A stretch of DNA of 64,000 bases from Knoellia sinensis KCTC 19936 (lineage in GTDB: Bacteria > Actinomycetota > Actinomycetes > Actinomycetales > Dermatophilaceae). Location of the stretch: assembly GCF_000768705.1 (NCBI RefSeq), contig NZ_AVPJ01000001.1, forward strand, positions 372,001-436,000. The letters run 5' to 3'. Below, piece after piece: positions 46,310 to 54,142 of the stretch. Each line of letters begins with the position of its first letter. Position 1 is the first letter of the stretch. A model generated the notes under the pieces. The model saw only the letters and a list, made by a program, of their open reading frames with translations, searched no databases and was not told where the DNA came from. Position numbers and translations under genes: made by a program.

Positions 46310-47155
46310 ATGCGTTCCACTCGCTCACGCGCGATGGTCATCACCATGGCCGTCGCGGTTGCACTCGGCACCGCCATGTCCACCGCCGCCGCTGCCCCCC
46401 TCGCTGCGGACGATGCCGCCGCCAACCCCGGCTACACCGTCCCCACGTTCCAGGAGTTCGCCGACTCCACCTTCCAGGACACCGACGGCCAGTTCATCGT
46501 CAACGGTGACGAGGTCGAGGAGTCGTGGGGTGGTCTCAACCAGTTCTACAACTCCATGGTCAACCCCAAGCCCGTGAAGACCGACGACACGAGCCTCATC
46601 GTCAAAACCATCAAGGGCGGCAAGGACGATCGCTGGTCGCAGTCGCAGGTGGGCAACCTGACCTACTGTGTCAGCACCGCGTTCGGCGCACGCCACGACG
46701 ACGTGGTGGCCGCGATGGCCGGCGGCGCGGGTCTGTGGGAGGGCGCGAGCTCAGCCATCGACTACGTCCACGTTCCGAGCCAGGACGGCAACTGCACCAC
46801 CAGCAACCGGAGCGTGACGTTCTCCGTCGAGCCCGTGCAGACGTCTCAGTACATCGCCCGCGCCTTCTTCCCGAGCACGAGGAAGCGCAACATCCTCGTC
46901 GACGACTCCATCTGGAGCTCTGGCTCCTGGACGCCGACCAACATCATGGGTCACGAGCTCGGTCACACGCTCGGGTTCCGGCACGAGCACACGCGCCCGG
47001 AGTCCGGCACCTGCTTCGAGGACAACAACTGGCGCCCGCTGACGGCCTACGACAGCGCGTCGATCATGCACTACCCCCAGTGCAACGGATCCTCGAGCAA
47101 TCTCTCGATGACCCAAACCGATGGTCAGGGCGCCGCGGCACTCTACGGCCAGTGA
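46310..47155 (+). CDS. Secreted zinc metalloprotease (metzincin, M57/astacin-like)
   Basis: 281 aa from ATG 46310 with AGGAG upstream. Signal peptide: SRAMVITMAVAVALGTAMST, cut near AAA/APL. The catalytic motif is NIMGHELGHTLGFRHEHTRPESG (HExxHxxGxxHE), followed by SASIMHYPQC (Met-turn). The mature domain holds an even spread of Cys (NLTYCVST, DGNCTT, SGTCFED, PQCNG). The long HEHTRPE motif is like astacin/M57 proteases. It should act outside the cell, on an unknown protein substrate. Second secreted zinc protease of the window after 16482-17453. Confidence 0.87.
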   Translation: MRSTRSRAMVITMAVAVALGTAMSTAAAAPLAADDAAANPGYTVPTFQEFADSTFQDTDGQFIVNGDEVEESWGGLNQFYNSMVNPKPVKTDDTSLIVKTIKGGKDDRWSQSQVGNLTYCVSTAFGARHDDVVAAMAGGAGLWEGASSAIDYVHVPSQDGNCTTSNRSVTFSVEPVQTSQYIARAFFPSTRKRNILVDDSIWSSGSWTPTNIMGHELGHTLGFRHEHTRPESGTCFEDNNWRPLTAYDSASIMHYPQCNGSSSNLSMTQTDGQGAAALYGQ

Positions 47156-47177
47156 CCTGACCTCCCCCTCGCACGCG

Positions 47178-47212
47178 ACAGCGGGCCCGGCCTCATGGCC
47201 TGGGCCCGCTGT
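47178..47212. terminator. Hairpin terminator between convergent genes
   Basis: Arms 47178-47192 and 47197-47212 (ACAGCGGGCCC core) pair with a single-base bulge and a 4-base loop. It lies 22 bases after the protease stop and 22 bases before the stop of the last Tad gene. Confidence 0.82.
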
Positions 47213-47234
47213 GGTCTGTCCGGGCGACTCGGGC

Positions 47235-47714
47235 CTATTCGAGGTCGGCCCGGGCACGGGACACGACGTTGACGGTGACACCGTTGCCGATCAGCCACCC
47301 GATGAAGGGCACTTCGGCCCGCCCGGACATGCGGACGACGGCAAGCTCCCCGTCGGGTGTGCCGGTGCCCTCACCCAGGCCCCAGGCCGACAGGCCGCCC
47401 GGCATCGGCCGCGTCGACACGTAGTCCACCGCTGTCCGTCGGACCGTCTCGTTGCTCAGCGGGACGGAGTCCCCCACCCCTGCCGCGTAGGCGCCCTCGT
47501 CGAGGGCGTTGGCGGCCGCCAGTGCTGCTCCGTCCGCAACGTCGAGGAGCTTCATGCGCGACAGGTGCACAGAGGTCACCGCGATGACACCCGTGACGAG
47601 CAGGGTGCAGACCATGGAGAAGACGAGGATGAGGAGCATGACCCGCCCCTGCTCGTCCCGCTGAACAGGGTTGCGCCCCAGCCGAATTCGACCAACCGTG
47701 GATTCGGCACTCAC
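47235..47714 (-). CDS. TadG-like pilus assembly protein
   Basis: 159 aa from GTG 47714 (overlaps the previous stop, GTGA). One N-terminal membrane helix with the TadG-type pattern RVMLLILVFSMVCTLLVTGV followed by VTSVHLSRMKLLDVADGAAL AAANALDEG. This pseudopilin-like start, with ADGAALAAA just after the helix, is typical of putative Flp pilus-assembly TadE/G-like proteins. It is the last gene of the Tad cluster and is thought to sit in the membrane or pilus base. Confidence 0.8.
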   Translation of the reverse strand: MSAESTVGRIRLGRNPVQRDEQGRVMLLILVFSMVCTLLVTGVIAVTSVHLSRMKLLDVADGAALAAANALDEGAYAAGVGDSVPLSNETVRRTAVDYVSTRPMPGGLSAWGLGEGTGTPDGELAVVRMSGRAEVPFIGWLIGNGVTVNVVSRARADLE

Positions 47715-48163
47715 GGCGTGCCCCGGAATCGATCCACGGTCGAGAGGTGACTCGCGGTGAGCGGGATCTCGAGGGGGACGACCTCGCGGGCGAACGCCGG
47801 GATCAACGGCAGGGGCACGGTGACGCTGGCCGTCGTCTCGACCCTCGCGTCCGGCGTGAGGCAGGGCGACGTGGAGCACGAGATCTCCAGCGAACCCATG
47901 CCGCCGAACCCTTGGTCGTCAAAGGCGACGTCGGCTCCCGCGCGGGCCCGAGCGGCTGCGTCCTCCCCTGCTTCCGCCGTCACGAACGCACGTCCGGCCT
48001 CGCGCGCGGCGGTCGTCACGGCATACGAACCGGCTTGGATCCGGGCCAGGGCCATCACGAGATAGACGAGCGGGACGAGGAGGAGCACACCGAGGAAGAC
48101 GAACTCGACAAGGGCGCTCCCCTGCTCACCCCGGGCGCGGGCCACGCGGTCACGCCACGTCAT
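47711..48163 (-). CDS. TadE-family pilus protein
   Basis: 150 aa. ARGEQGSALVEFVFLGVLLL is the TadE signature (Gly-Ser-Ala-x-Val-Glu-Phe before a hydrophobic helix). The outer part contains AAREAGRAFVTAEAGEDAAA and two close Cys (ISCSTSPC). Minor pseudopilin of the Flp/Tad pilus; the Glu near the helix start is the processing-type residue. It overlaps both neighbours by 4 bases. Confidence 0.88.
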   Translation of the reverse strand: MTWRDRVARARGEQGSALVEFVFLGVLLLVPLVYLVMALARIQAGSYAVTTAAREAGRAFVTAEAGEDAAARARAGADVAFDDQGFGGMGSLEISCSTSPCLTPDARVETTASVTVPLPLIPAFAREVVPLEIPLTASHLSTVDRFRGTP

Positions 48164-48549
48164 TGGCGCTCCAGGAACGCGCGCCCGCTGATGTCGAGCT
48201 GGCCATCCGGTCCGATCAGCCCGAGGACGGGGAACGGCGCCCGGACGCGCACCTCGACGACCTGCACTCCGCCGACGAGACCCGTGCCCACCGTGACGTG
48301 CTCCGCATAGTCATCAGCCAGGGACGCGGTGATGAGCTCGCGTGCGCGCACCGCACCCATGCCCGGCTCGGCGTCCGCGCGGGCCCCCAGGCGCGCACCC
48401 TCGCTCGCACACGAGATGAGCGTGTTGCGGATGTGCAGGACGAGCCCGAGCTGGAGCACGGCCATGAACAGGAACACGACCAGCCCCGAGACCATGACGA
48501 ACTCCGCCACGGCCGACCCGCGCTCGCCCCTGCGGACGAGCGCGGCCAC
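48160..48549 (-). CDS. TadE-family pilus protein
   Basis: 129 aa from GTG 48549, one base after the stop of the pilin-like gene. RRGERGSAVAEFVMVSGLVV carries the same Gly-Ser-Ala-Val-Ala-Glu-Phe motif as its neighbour, followed by a helix to ~residue 33. The outer part has SCASEGARLGARADAEPGMG and RVRAPFPVLGLIGPDGQLDI. Second minor pseudopilin (TadE/TadF) of the cluster. Confidence 0.86.
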   Translation of the reverse strand: MAALVRRGERGSAVAEFVMVSGLVVFLFMAVLQLGLVLHIRNTLISCASEGARLGARADAEPGMGAVRARELITASLADDYAEHVTVGTGLVGGVQVVEVRVRAPFPVLGLIGPDGQLDISGRAFLERQ

Positions 48550-48550
48550 G

Positions 48551-48763
48551 TCAGATGTCCGAGACCCGGTCGATGGCGCGGGCGAAGAGGTCCCTGAACT
48601 GGTCCTCAGCGACACCCCAGATCACGGCCACGAGTGCCGCCGTCATGAGGGTGATCAGGACCCAGCCGGGGACGTCACCCCGCTCACTTCGGCGTCCGTT
48701 GCCGTCGACGAGGTCCTGGGCCGCCAGCTGTGCGCGGACGAGGGATCGGGTGATGGTGTGCAT
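48551..48763 (-). CDS. Flp-pilin-like small membrane protein
   Basis: 70 aa, ATG with AAAGGG upstream. A basic/acidic start of ~30 residues (SLVRAQLAAQDLVDGNGRRS) is followed by ERGDVPGWVLITLMTAALVA, one helix and an acidic end DQFRDLFARAIDRVSDI. Size, single helix and the position between tadC and tadE are those of the Flp pilin in actinobacterial clusters; the helix lacks the clear Gly/Glu-Tyr pilin motif, so the pilin identity is inferred. Confidence 0.65.
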   Translation of the reverse strand: MHTITRSLVRAQLAAQDLVDGNGRRSERGDVPGWVLITLMTAALVAVIWGVAEDQFRDLFARAIDRVSDI

Positions 48764-48785
48764 GGTCGTGCCCTTTCGGAAGGTG

Positions 48786-49718
48786 TCACATCGTGAAGTT
48801 GAGGAACGAGAAGCCTGGGTAGACGGCGAAGAGCACGGTGATGGGCAGCACGAGGAAGACGACCGGCACCATCATGGCGATCTCCTTCTTGCCCCCTGCC
48901 TCCATGATCAGACGCCGCCCTTCCTCGCGAACGTCCTGGGCCTGAGCCCGCAGGACGTCGGCGAGAGGGGTGCCGCGTTCGACGGCGATGACGATGCCGT
49001 CGACGAATCGAGTGAGGCTCATGAGGCCGGTGCGGTCGGCAAGGCCCTGCAGGGCGACAGGCAAGCTGGCCCCGGCTCGGGCATCCGCGAGGCAGCGCCG
49101 CAACTCGTCGGAAAGCGCTCCGTGCGAAAGGCGGCACACTCGTTCGAGAGCCCCGACCGCACCCTCGCCAGCACCGACCGCGAGCGCCAGGAGTTCGGCC
49201 ACCGTGGGGAACTCCGCGAGCATCCGCTCCTCGCGCTTGGCGGCGCGGTGGCTGAGGAACCAGTCGGCACCCGCCACGCCCGACATGACGCCGATCGCCG
49301 TGAGCAGTAGCACGAGGGCCGGACTGGTCCCTTGGATGAAGGCCGAGAGCGAACCCAGGGCGAGCATGGTCACACCGGCGCAGACGCCCCAGACGACCTG
49401 TTGCGCGCGGAACCGATCGACGTCCGGGGCCAGCCCTGCTCGGAGGAGGCGCCGGCGCACCGACGGCGCTCCACCCATGACGCGCTCGACTTGAGCAGAC
49501 AGGCCTCCCAGGACGGGCGCGAGAAGGGTTGCCACCACCCCGCGTGTCGGACCGTCCCCGGCCAGGAGGTTGGACGGTCGAGGAGTGTCCTTCAAGTAGG
49601 GCAGCACGCGATCGGCCAGACCGGCCTGCCGGTGCCGAGGGAGTCCGGACCACATGAGCAGGAGCCCGAAGCCGGCGAGGAACCCCAAGATCGCGCCCGA
49701 GCGCGCCAAGTCCGTCAT
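48786..49718 (-). CDS. tadC: Tad pilus assembly membrane protein TadC
   Basis: 310 aa, overlapping the tadB stop (ATGA). Type II secretion F domain: FPTVAELLALAVGAGEGAVG ALERV, LSDELRRCLADARAGASLPV and LTRFVDGIVIAVERGTPLAD VL. Helices near 10-25, 115-160 and 280-305. With TadB it forms the inner-membrane platform driven by the TadA ATPase. Confidence 0.92.
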   Translation of the reverse strand: MTDLARSGAILGFLAGFGLLLMWSGLPRHRQAGLADRVLPYLKDTPRPSNLLAGDGPTRGVVATLLAPVLGGLSAQVERVMGGAPSVRRRLLRAGLAPDVDRFRAQQVVWGVCAGVTMLALGSLSAFIQGTSPALVLLLTAIGVMSGVAGADWFLSHRAAKREERMLAEFPTVAELLALAVGAGEGAVGALERVCRLSHGALSDELRRCLADARAGASLPVALQGLADRTGLMSLTRFVDGIVIAVERGTPLADVLRAQAQDVREEGRRLIMEAGGKKEIAMMVPVVFLVLPITVLFAVYPGFSFLNFTM

Positions 49719-50584
49719 CGGAGCACCCGCTCATCCTCGGGGAGGCGGCCAATGCGAATCATCAGCCAGTACGCGATGCCGGTGACGAGGGCTCCCGCGA
49801 AGAGGACCATCGCGCCCGTCGCGGTGGAGTAGGCGCGCACGGACTCGGGTCGGGTCGACAGCATGGCGAGAACGATCCACGGCGCCGCGACGGCCAGCCT
49901 GGCCGCGTTGACGGTCCACGACTGGCGGGTCTCGAGCTCGGACCGCGTGCGCGAGTCCTCCCGGAGGAACACAGAAAGCGTGCGGAGCAACCGGCCGAGG
50001 TCACTGCCACCCACTTCGCGCGCGATGCGCAGCGACTCGATGAGGCGATCGGCGACAGGGTCGCTCAGCCGTGCCTTGAGCCGATCCAGGCAATCGTGGA
50101 AACGACCGGAGATGCGGTAGTCCTGCGCGAAGGCCTGGAACGCCGGCCGCAACTCCTCCGGTCCGCGATGCCCGAGTTGCGACACTGCCTCCGGCAACGA
50201 CATCCCGGCCCGCACCGCAGACGTGATGTTGTCGACCGCGTCGGGCCACAGGTCGCGCAGCCGGTTGCGGCGCTGGCGGGCCCGCATGCGCACCACGGCA
50301 TACGGCCCCCACGCCGCCATGAGCGCGAAGCAGACGGCGATTGCCGGAACTCCGACCACGGCATACACGAAGAGGAAGACGAGAGTGAACGCTCCGGCGC
50401 AGCCCACGAGCAAGGCCTTCGGCGTGATGGTCGGGTAGCCGGCCTGAATCAGTTCGTCGCGCAGGCGTCGGATCAGGGCCGGCGGCTCCTTCACGCGGTC
50501 GGGGTCCTCCTCGCGCGCCCAGAAGCTCCACCAGACGCAGAAGAGGCCGGTGCCGAAGAGCAGGCCGACGAACAGGCCAGTCAC
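49715..50584 (-). CDS. tadB: Tad pilus assembly membrane protein TadB
   Basis: 289 aa, GTG overlapping the tadA stop (GTGA). Helices at the start (FVGLLFGTGLFCVWWSFWA), ~60-95 and the end (IVLAMLSTRP; GAMVLFAGALVTGIAYWL). The F domain is seen in LWPDAVDNITSAVRAGMSLP EAVSQLG, DPVADRLIESLRIAREVGGS and LRTLSVFLREDSRTRSELE. Platform protein paired with TadC. Confidence 0.92.
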   Translation of the reverse strand: MTGLFVGLLFGTGLFCVWWSFWAREEDPDRVKEPPALIRRLRDELIQAGYPTITPKALLVGCAGAFTLVFLFVYAVVGVPAIAVCFALMAAWGPYAVVRMRARQRRNRLRDLWPDAVDNITSAVRAGMSLPEAVSQLGHRGPEELRPAFQAFAQDYRISGRFHDCLDRLKARLSDPVADRLIESLRIAREVGGSDLGRLLRTLSVFLREDSRTRSELETRQSWTVNAARLAVAAPWIVLAMLSTRPESVRAYSTATGAMVLFAGALVTGIAYWLMIRIGRLPEDERVLR

Positions 50585-51810
50585 ACGGATCCTTGGGCCA
50601 GCAGCGCCGGGAGGTCGTAGCCCGCGCGCTCGAAGCGGTCGCGGTGCGGCGGGTAGCCGTCGGCGCGGACGAGCTCTCCACCTCGCTGGACGAAAAGGTC
50701 GGCGATCTCGACGACATCTCCCTCGACACGGCCCGGGACTGCGGCAATCTCACGCACTCGGCGCGTGCCGTCACGTTCAAGGGCAGCGTGGACGACGATG
50801 TCGATCGATCCCGCAACGGTCGGCACGACAAAGCGCGACCCGACGTTCTCGCCTGCAAGCAGAGGGAGCGTGCACATCTTGGTGATCGCCTCACGAGCGC
50901 TGTTGGCGTGGATGGTGCACATCCCCGGCAGGCCCGAGTTGAGCGCGATGAGCAGGTCGAGGCTCTCGGCCTGTCGGACCTCGCCGACGATGATCCGCGA
51001 GGGGCGCATCCGCAACGCCTCCTTGACGAGCCGCCGCAGGGGCACCTCCCCCGTGCCCTCCAGTGATGGCTGCCGGCACTGCATCGACGCCACGTCGCGC
51101 AAGGGGATCTTCAGCTCGAAGACCTCCTCGCACGTGACGACACGCTCGCGCGCGGGAATCGCGGCCGCGAGGCAGTTGAGCATCGTCGTCTTGCCGGCCT
51201 GTGTGCCGCCCGCCACAAGGACGTTGAGCCCTGACGCCACAGCGGCCTCGAGGAAGGTCGCCGCCTGACGTGTCATCGTCCCCAGCCGCACGAGGTCGTC
51301 GAGGTTGTCGGCCTTGACGATGAACTTGCGGACGTTGACGTGCCAGTGCTCGCGGGTGATATCGGGAATGACGACGTGGAGACGCGACCCGTCGGGCAGG
51401 ACTGCGTCGACGAACGGACTGGAGAGGTCCACACGCCGCCCCGAGGACTTGAGCATGCGCTCGACGAGATCACGCACCTCGTCGCCCGTCAGGAGCGTCG
51501 TCGTGAGCTCCGGCACACCGCCGCGCGCGACGAACACGCGGGTTGGCTCGTTGATCCAGATCTCCTCGACGGTCGGGTCGTCGAAGTACTGCTGCAGGGG
51601 TCCAAAGCCGGCGACGGTGTCCCAGACGGACTTCTCGGCCTGGGTCAGGTCGGCGAGCACCGGCATGCCGCCGTGCATGGAGCGCTGGTCGTAGTCCGCG
51701 ACGGCGTCACGCACGAGTCGCTGCACCGCCTGGGGCTCGCGGGCGGGGTCCAGACCGGAGCGTCGGATGAGCTCGCGGACCTCGGACTCGACCGTGCGCA
51801 CGGCATCCAT
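50581..51810 (-). CDS. tadA: Tad pilus ATPase TadA (CpaF-like)
   Basis: 409 aa from ATG 51810 with GGAGGG upstream; the longer frame is unsupported. Walker A VLVAGGTQAGKTTMLNCLAA; Asp box/His box region CEEVFELKIPLRDVASMQCR; Walker B RPSRIIVGEVRQAESLDLLI; MCTIHANSAREAITKM. N-terminal domain with FDDPTVEEIWINEPTRVFVA. It is the hexameric motor of the Flp/Tad pilus and the first gene of the tadA-tadB-tadC-pilin-tadE-tadE-tadG unit. No TadZ/CpaE or prepilin peptidase lies in the window. Confidence 0.95.
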   Translation of the reverse strand: MDAVRTVESEVRELIRRSGLDPAREPQAVQRLVRDAVADYDQRSMHGGMPVLADLTQAEKSVWDTVAGFGPLQQYFDDPTVEEIWINEPTRVFVARGGVPELTTTLLTGDEVRDLVERMLKSSGRRVDLSSPFVDAVLPDGSRLHVVIPDITREHWHVNVRKFIVKADNLDDLVRLGTMTRQAATFLEAAVASGLNVLVAGGTQAGKTTMLNCLAAAIPARERVVTCEEVFELKIPLRDVASMQCRQPSLEGTGEVPLRRLVKEALRMRPSRIIVGEVRQAESLDLLIALNSGLPGMCTIHANSAREAITKMCTLPLLAGENVGSRFVVPTVAGSIDIVVHAALERDGTRRVREIAAVPGRVEGDVVEIADLFVQRGGELVRADGYPPHRDRFERAGYDLPALLAQGSV

Positions 51811-52048
51811 GCGTGTCCCTCCCCTCACGGCGCGCCGGGCGCAGCGCCGTCCTTCATGAAAACAGGATCGGCGCCACACCCCGCAGAGTTATCCACAGAC
51901 CCCGACCCCTGTCGAACCACAGGGTAACCACCCGAACGGGCCACGGCGACCTTGGGCTACGGGGTCATCTTGGGCCAGGACCATCCCGGGGCTGCTGCAC
52001 AGCCAGGCGAGCGGTCCGCGCGGGCCGTGCGGTCACAGCCGAGAAACA

Positions 52049-52082
52049 CGGTTGGCCGGGTCTTCCCAGACCCGGCCAACCG
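52049..52082. terminator. Intergenic 15-base hairpin
   Basis: CGGTTGGCCGGGTCT (52049-52063) pairs perfectly with 52068-52082 around the tetraloop TCCC. No gene ends nearby on either strand; it may end a small unseen transcript or insulate divergent units. Confidence 0.6.
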
Positions 52083-52199
52083 GCGAGAGGGGTCGGGCCC
52101 TAATCCGACCGGCACCGAGCCGCCCTGCCTCTGCCGTTGCAGGGGCTCGATGCATGCGACGCACTGCCTTGTTGCGTCGGGAAGAAACTACGTCCGACT

Positions 52200-52227
52200 T
52201 TGACATCGCGGTGTCTCACGTTGAGAC
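52200..52227 (+). promoter_or_regulatory. Promoter/operator of the Fis-type regulator
   Basis: TTGACA at 52200-52205 is a consensus -35 hexamer; the -10 box is unclear. Within its spacer and -10 region, GTCTCA-CGT-TGAGAC (52213-52227) is a perfect palindrome. Its overlap with the promoter would suit autorepression. Confidence 0.5.
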
Positions 52228-52258
52228 TTACCCCAGAGAAACCTGGGAAGGCAAACGG

Positions 52259-54086
52259 TTGACGAGGGCATCCGGATCGGGGCCAACGGACCGACCGCAC
52301 ACACGAGACGTGTCACGACTGCGTGACGCGTTCCACGCCGACGCCATGGCCAGCGAGGCCCTGCGGGAGGAGATCCGGCAGTCCTGGAGCCGGTCCGCCC
52401 AGTTTGCGCTGTCACCAGACCGACTCGCCTGCCTTCGTGGCCGAGGCCCCGGCTGAGACCACTCTCCTTCGCGTGGCGCGGCCCGTCCTGAACGGCCTCG
52501 CGAACTCCCTTGGCAACGAGCCCGTCTCACTCATCCTCACCGACCCCGACGGAGTCATTCTCGCCCGCTTCGCCGGCGACAGCCGGATCATGCGCCACCT
52601 CGATGCGGCCCACCTCCTCCCCGGCTTCAGCTACTCCGAAGGGTCGGTCGGCACCAACGGCATCGGAACAGCCGTCGAGACCCGGACTGCGCAGTTCGTG
52701 CACGGCCCGGAGCACTACGCAAGCAGCCTTGCCGTCTTCAGTTGCGCAGGTGTCCCGATCATCCACCCCATCAGTGGCGTCGTGCTCGGCGTGCTCGACC
52801 TCACGTCCCTCTCGGATCACGCCACCCCCCTCCTGCTGAGCTTTGCGAAGGCGAGCGCAGTGCAGATCGAGCAAGCACTGCTGGCGGACTCGAGCAAGGC
52901 CGAGCTCGCTCTGCTGCGCGACTACCGGTCGGCGGTGCACCACACGGGCGGGGCGGTGTTGGCACAGAGTGACAACCTCGTGCTGCTCAGCGACCAGGCC
53001 CGCCGAAGCTACGACGCGGCCGATCAGGCCGCGTTGCTCGCCCAGTCGGCCGATCTGCTCGGCGCGACAGACCGCCACACGGTCTCCACGATGCTGCCCA
53101 GTGGAATCTCCGTGACGATGGACTATCGGCCGACGTTCTCGGACGATGCCCTCGCCGGCGGCACCTTGCGGATCAGGCAGGACCCCACTCCTGCGGCGTC
53201 AGCCGCGTCGGCGGAGACCAGCGCCATCACGCGGGCCGAGGTGAGTCTGGGGCGCGGCACCCTGCCCGGCCTCGTGGGCACGCATCCTCTGCTGCGTGCC
53301 GCCGTGCGGGCCGTCGCAGAGTGCCGAGCCACGCCGACGTGGACGGTGATCGAGGGCGAACCGGGCGTGGGAAAGATGACCGTCGCCCGCGCCGTTCAGA
53401 AGGACGCACACCTCGGCGGGTCGGTGACGATCCGTGAGGCGGACGAACTCGAGGACCCGGAGGTCGTGGCCGAGGTGGTCGCTGCCATGGACGGCGACCC
53501 ACAGGACCTGGTCCTGATCCGGGATGCCCATGCGCTGAGCGACGCCAGCGCGAGCGAGCTCTCCACGGCCCTGGCCACTGTCGCGGACGCGGAACGAACG
53601 CAACGACCCTGGCTGGTGGTCACCGTGGTGCCCGGCTCCGACATGGCTCCCGCTGTCGGCGAGTTCTTGGCCCACCTCCCCCGCACGGTCACCATCCCGC
53701 CGCTGCGTCATCGTGCCGACGACATCGCCCTGCTCGCGCCCCACCTCCTGCGACGTGTGGTGCGTGACGACGCGGTCACCCTGTCGAACGCAGCCCTGGG
53801 TCAGCTGAAGCGCCTGTCCTGGCCGGGCAACGTCGACCAGCTGCGCAAGGTGCTCACCGAGGCGGCACGCAAGCGGCGCACCGGTGCCATCGTCGTCGGC
53901 GACCTGCCCGGGGAGGCTCGCGCGACGAGTCGTCGGGCGCTGACGCCGCTCGAGGCGATGCAGCGCGACGCAATCATCACGGCGCTCGACGCGCACGCCG
54001 GCGACAAACCAGCCGCCGCCGAGACGCTGGGCATCTCGCGCGCGACGATCTACCGCAAGATCAGGGACTACGGAATCCATACCTGA
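52259..54086 (+). CDS. GAF/AAA-like/Fis-type regulator, frameshifted near its N-terminus
   Basis: The C-terminal 550 residues (frame to 54086) hold a GAF-like sensor domain (LILTDPDGVILARFAGDSRI; YSEGSVGTNGIGTAVETR), a degenerate AAA domain (EGEPGVGKMTVARAVQ as Walker A; no GAFTGA loop), and a Fis-like HTH (AAETLGISRATIYRKIRDYG). The expected N-terminus (SRLRDAFHADAMASEALREE, IRQSWSRSAQFALSPDR) lies in another frame, 52259-52456, starting at TTG 52259. The switch is at about 52415-52430. Such GAFTGA-less proteins regulate sigma-70-type promoters in Actinobacteria, often of alcohol or acetoin catabolism; no target lies alongside. A mutation or a sequencing error is possible. Confidence 0.72.
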
Positions 54087-54142
54087 GCGTCGGGAATCAC
54101 GGTGGGAGCCCACTCCCGCACACCAGTGTCGCCGCGACGGTT

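Larger units (their letters stand above)
51811..52258. other. Long intergenic region upstream of tadA and the Fis-type regulator
   Basis: About 450 bases with no gene I can support. It holds a DnaA-box-like TTATCCACA (51889-51897), a 15-base perfect hairpin (arms 52049-52063 and 52068-52082, loop TCCC), and a promoter/operator segment at 52200-52227. It is the divergent control region for the Tad operon and the regulator; the hairpin probably insulates the two. Confidence 0.6.

Noticed and set aside
51889-51897. DnaA-box-like TTATCCACA suggesting a replication origin
   Set aside because: Single copy, no dnaA/dnaN, no AT-rich unwinding region or box cluster.
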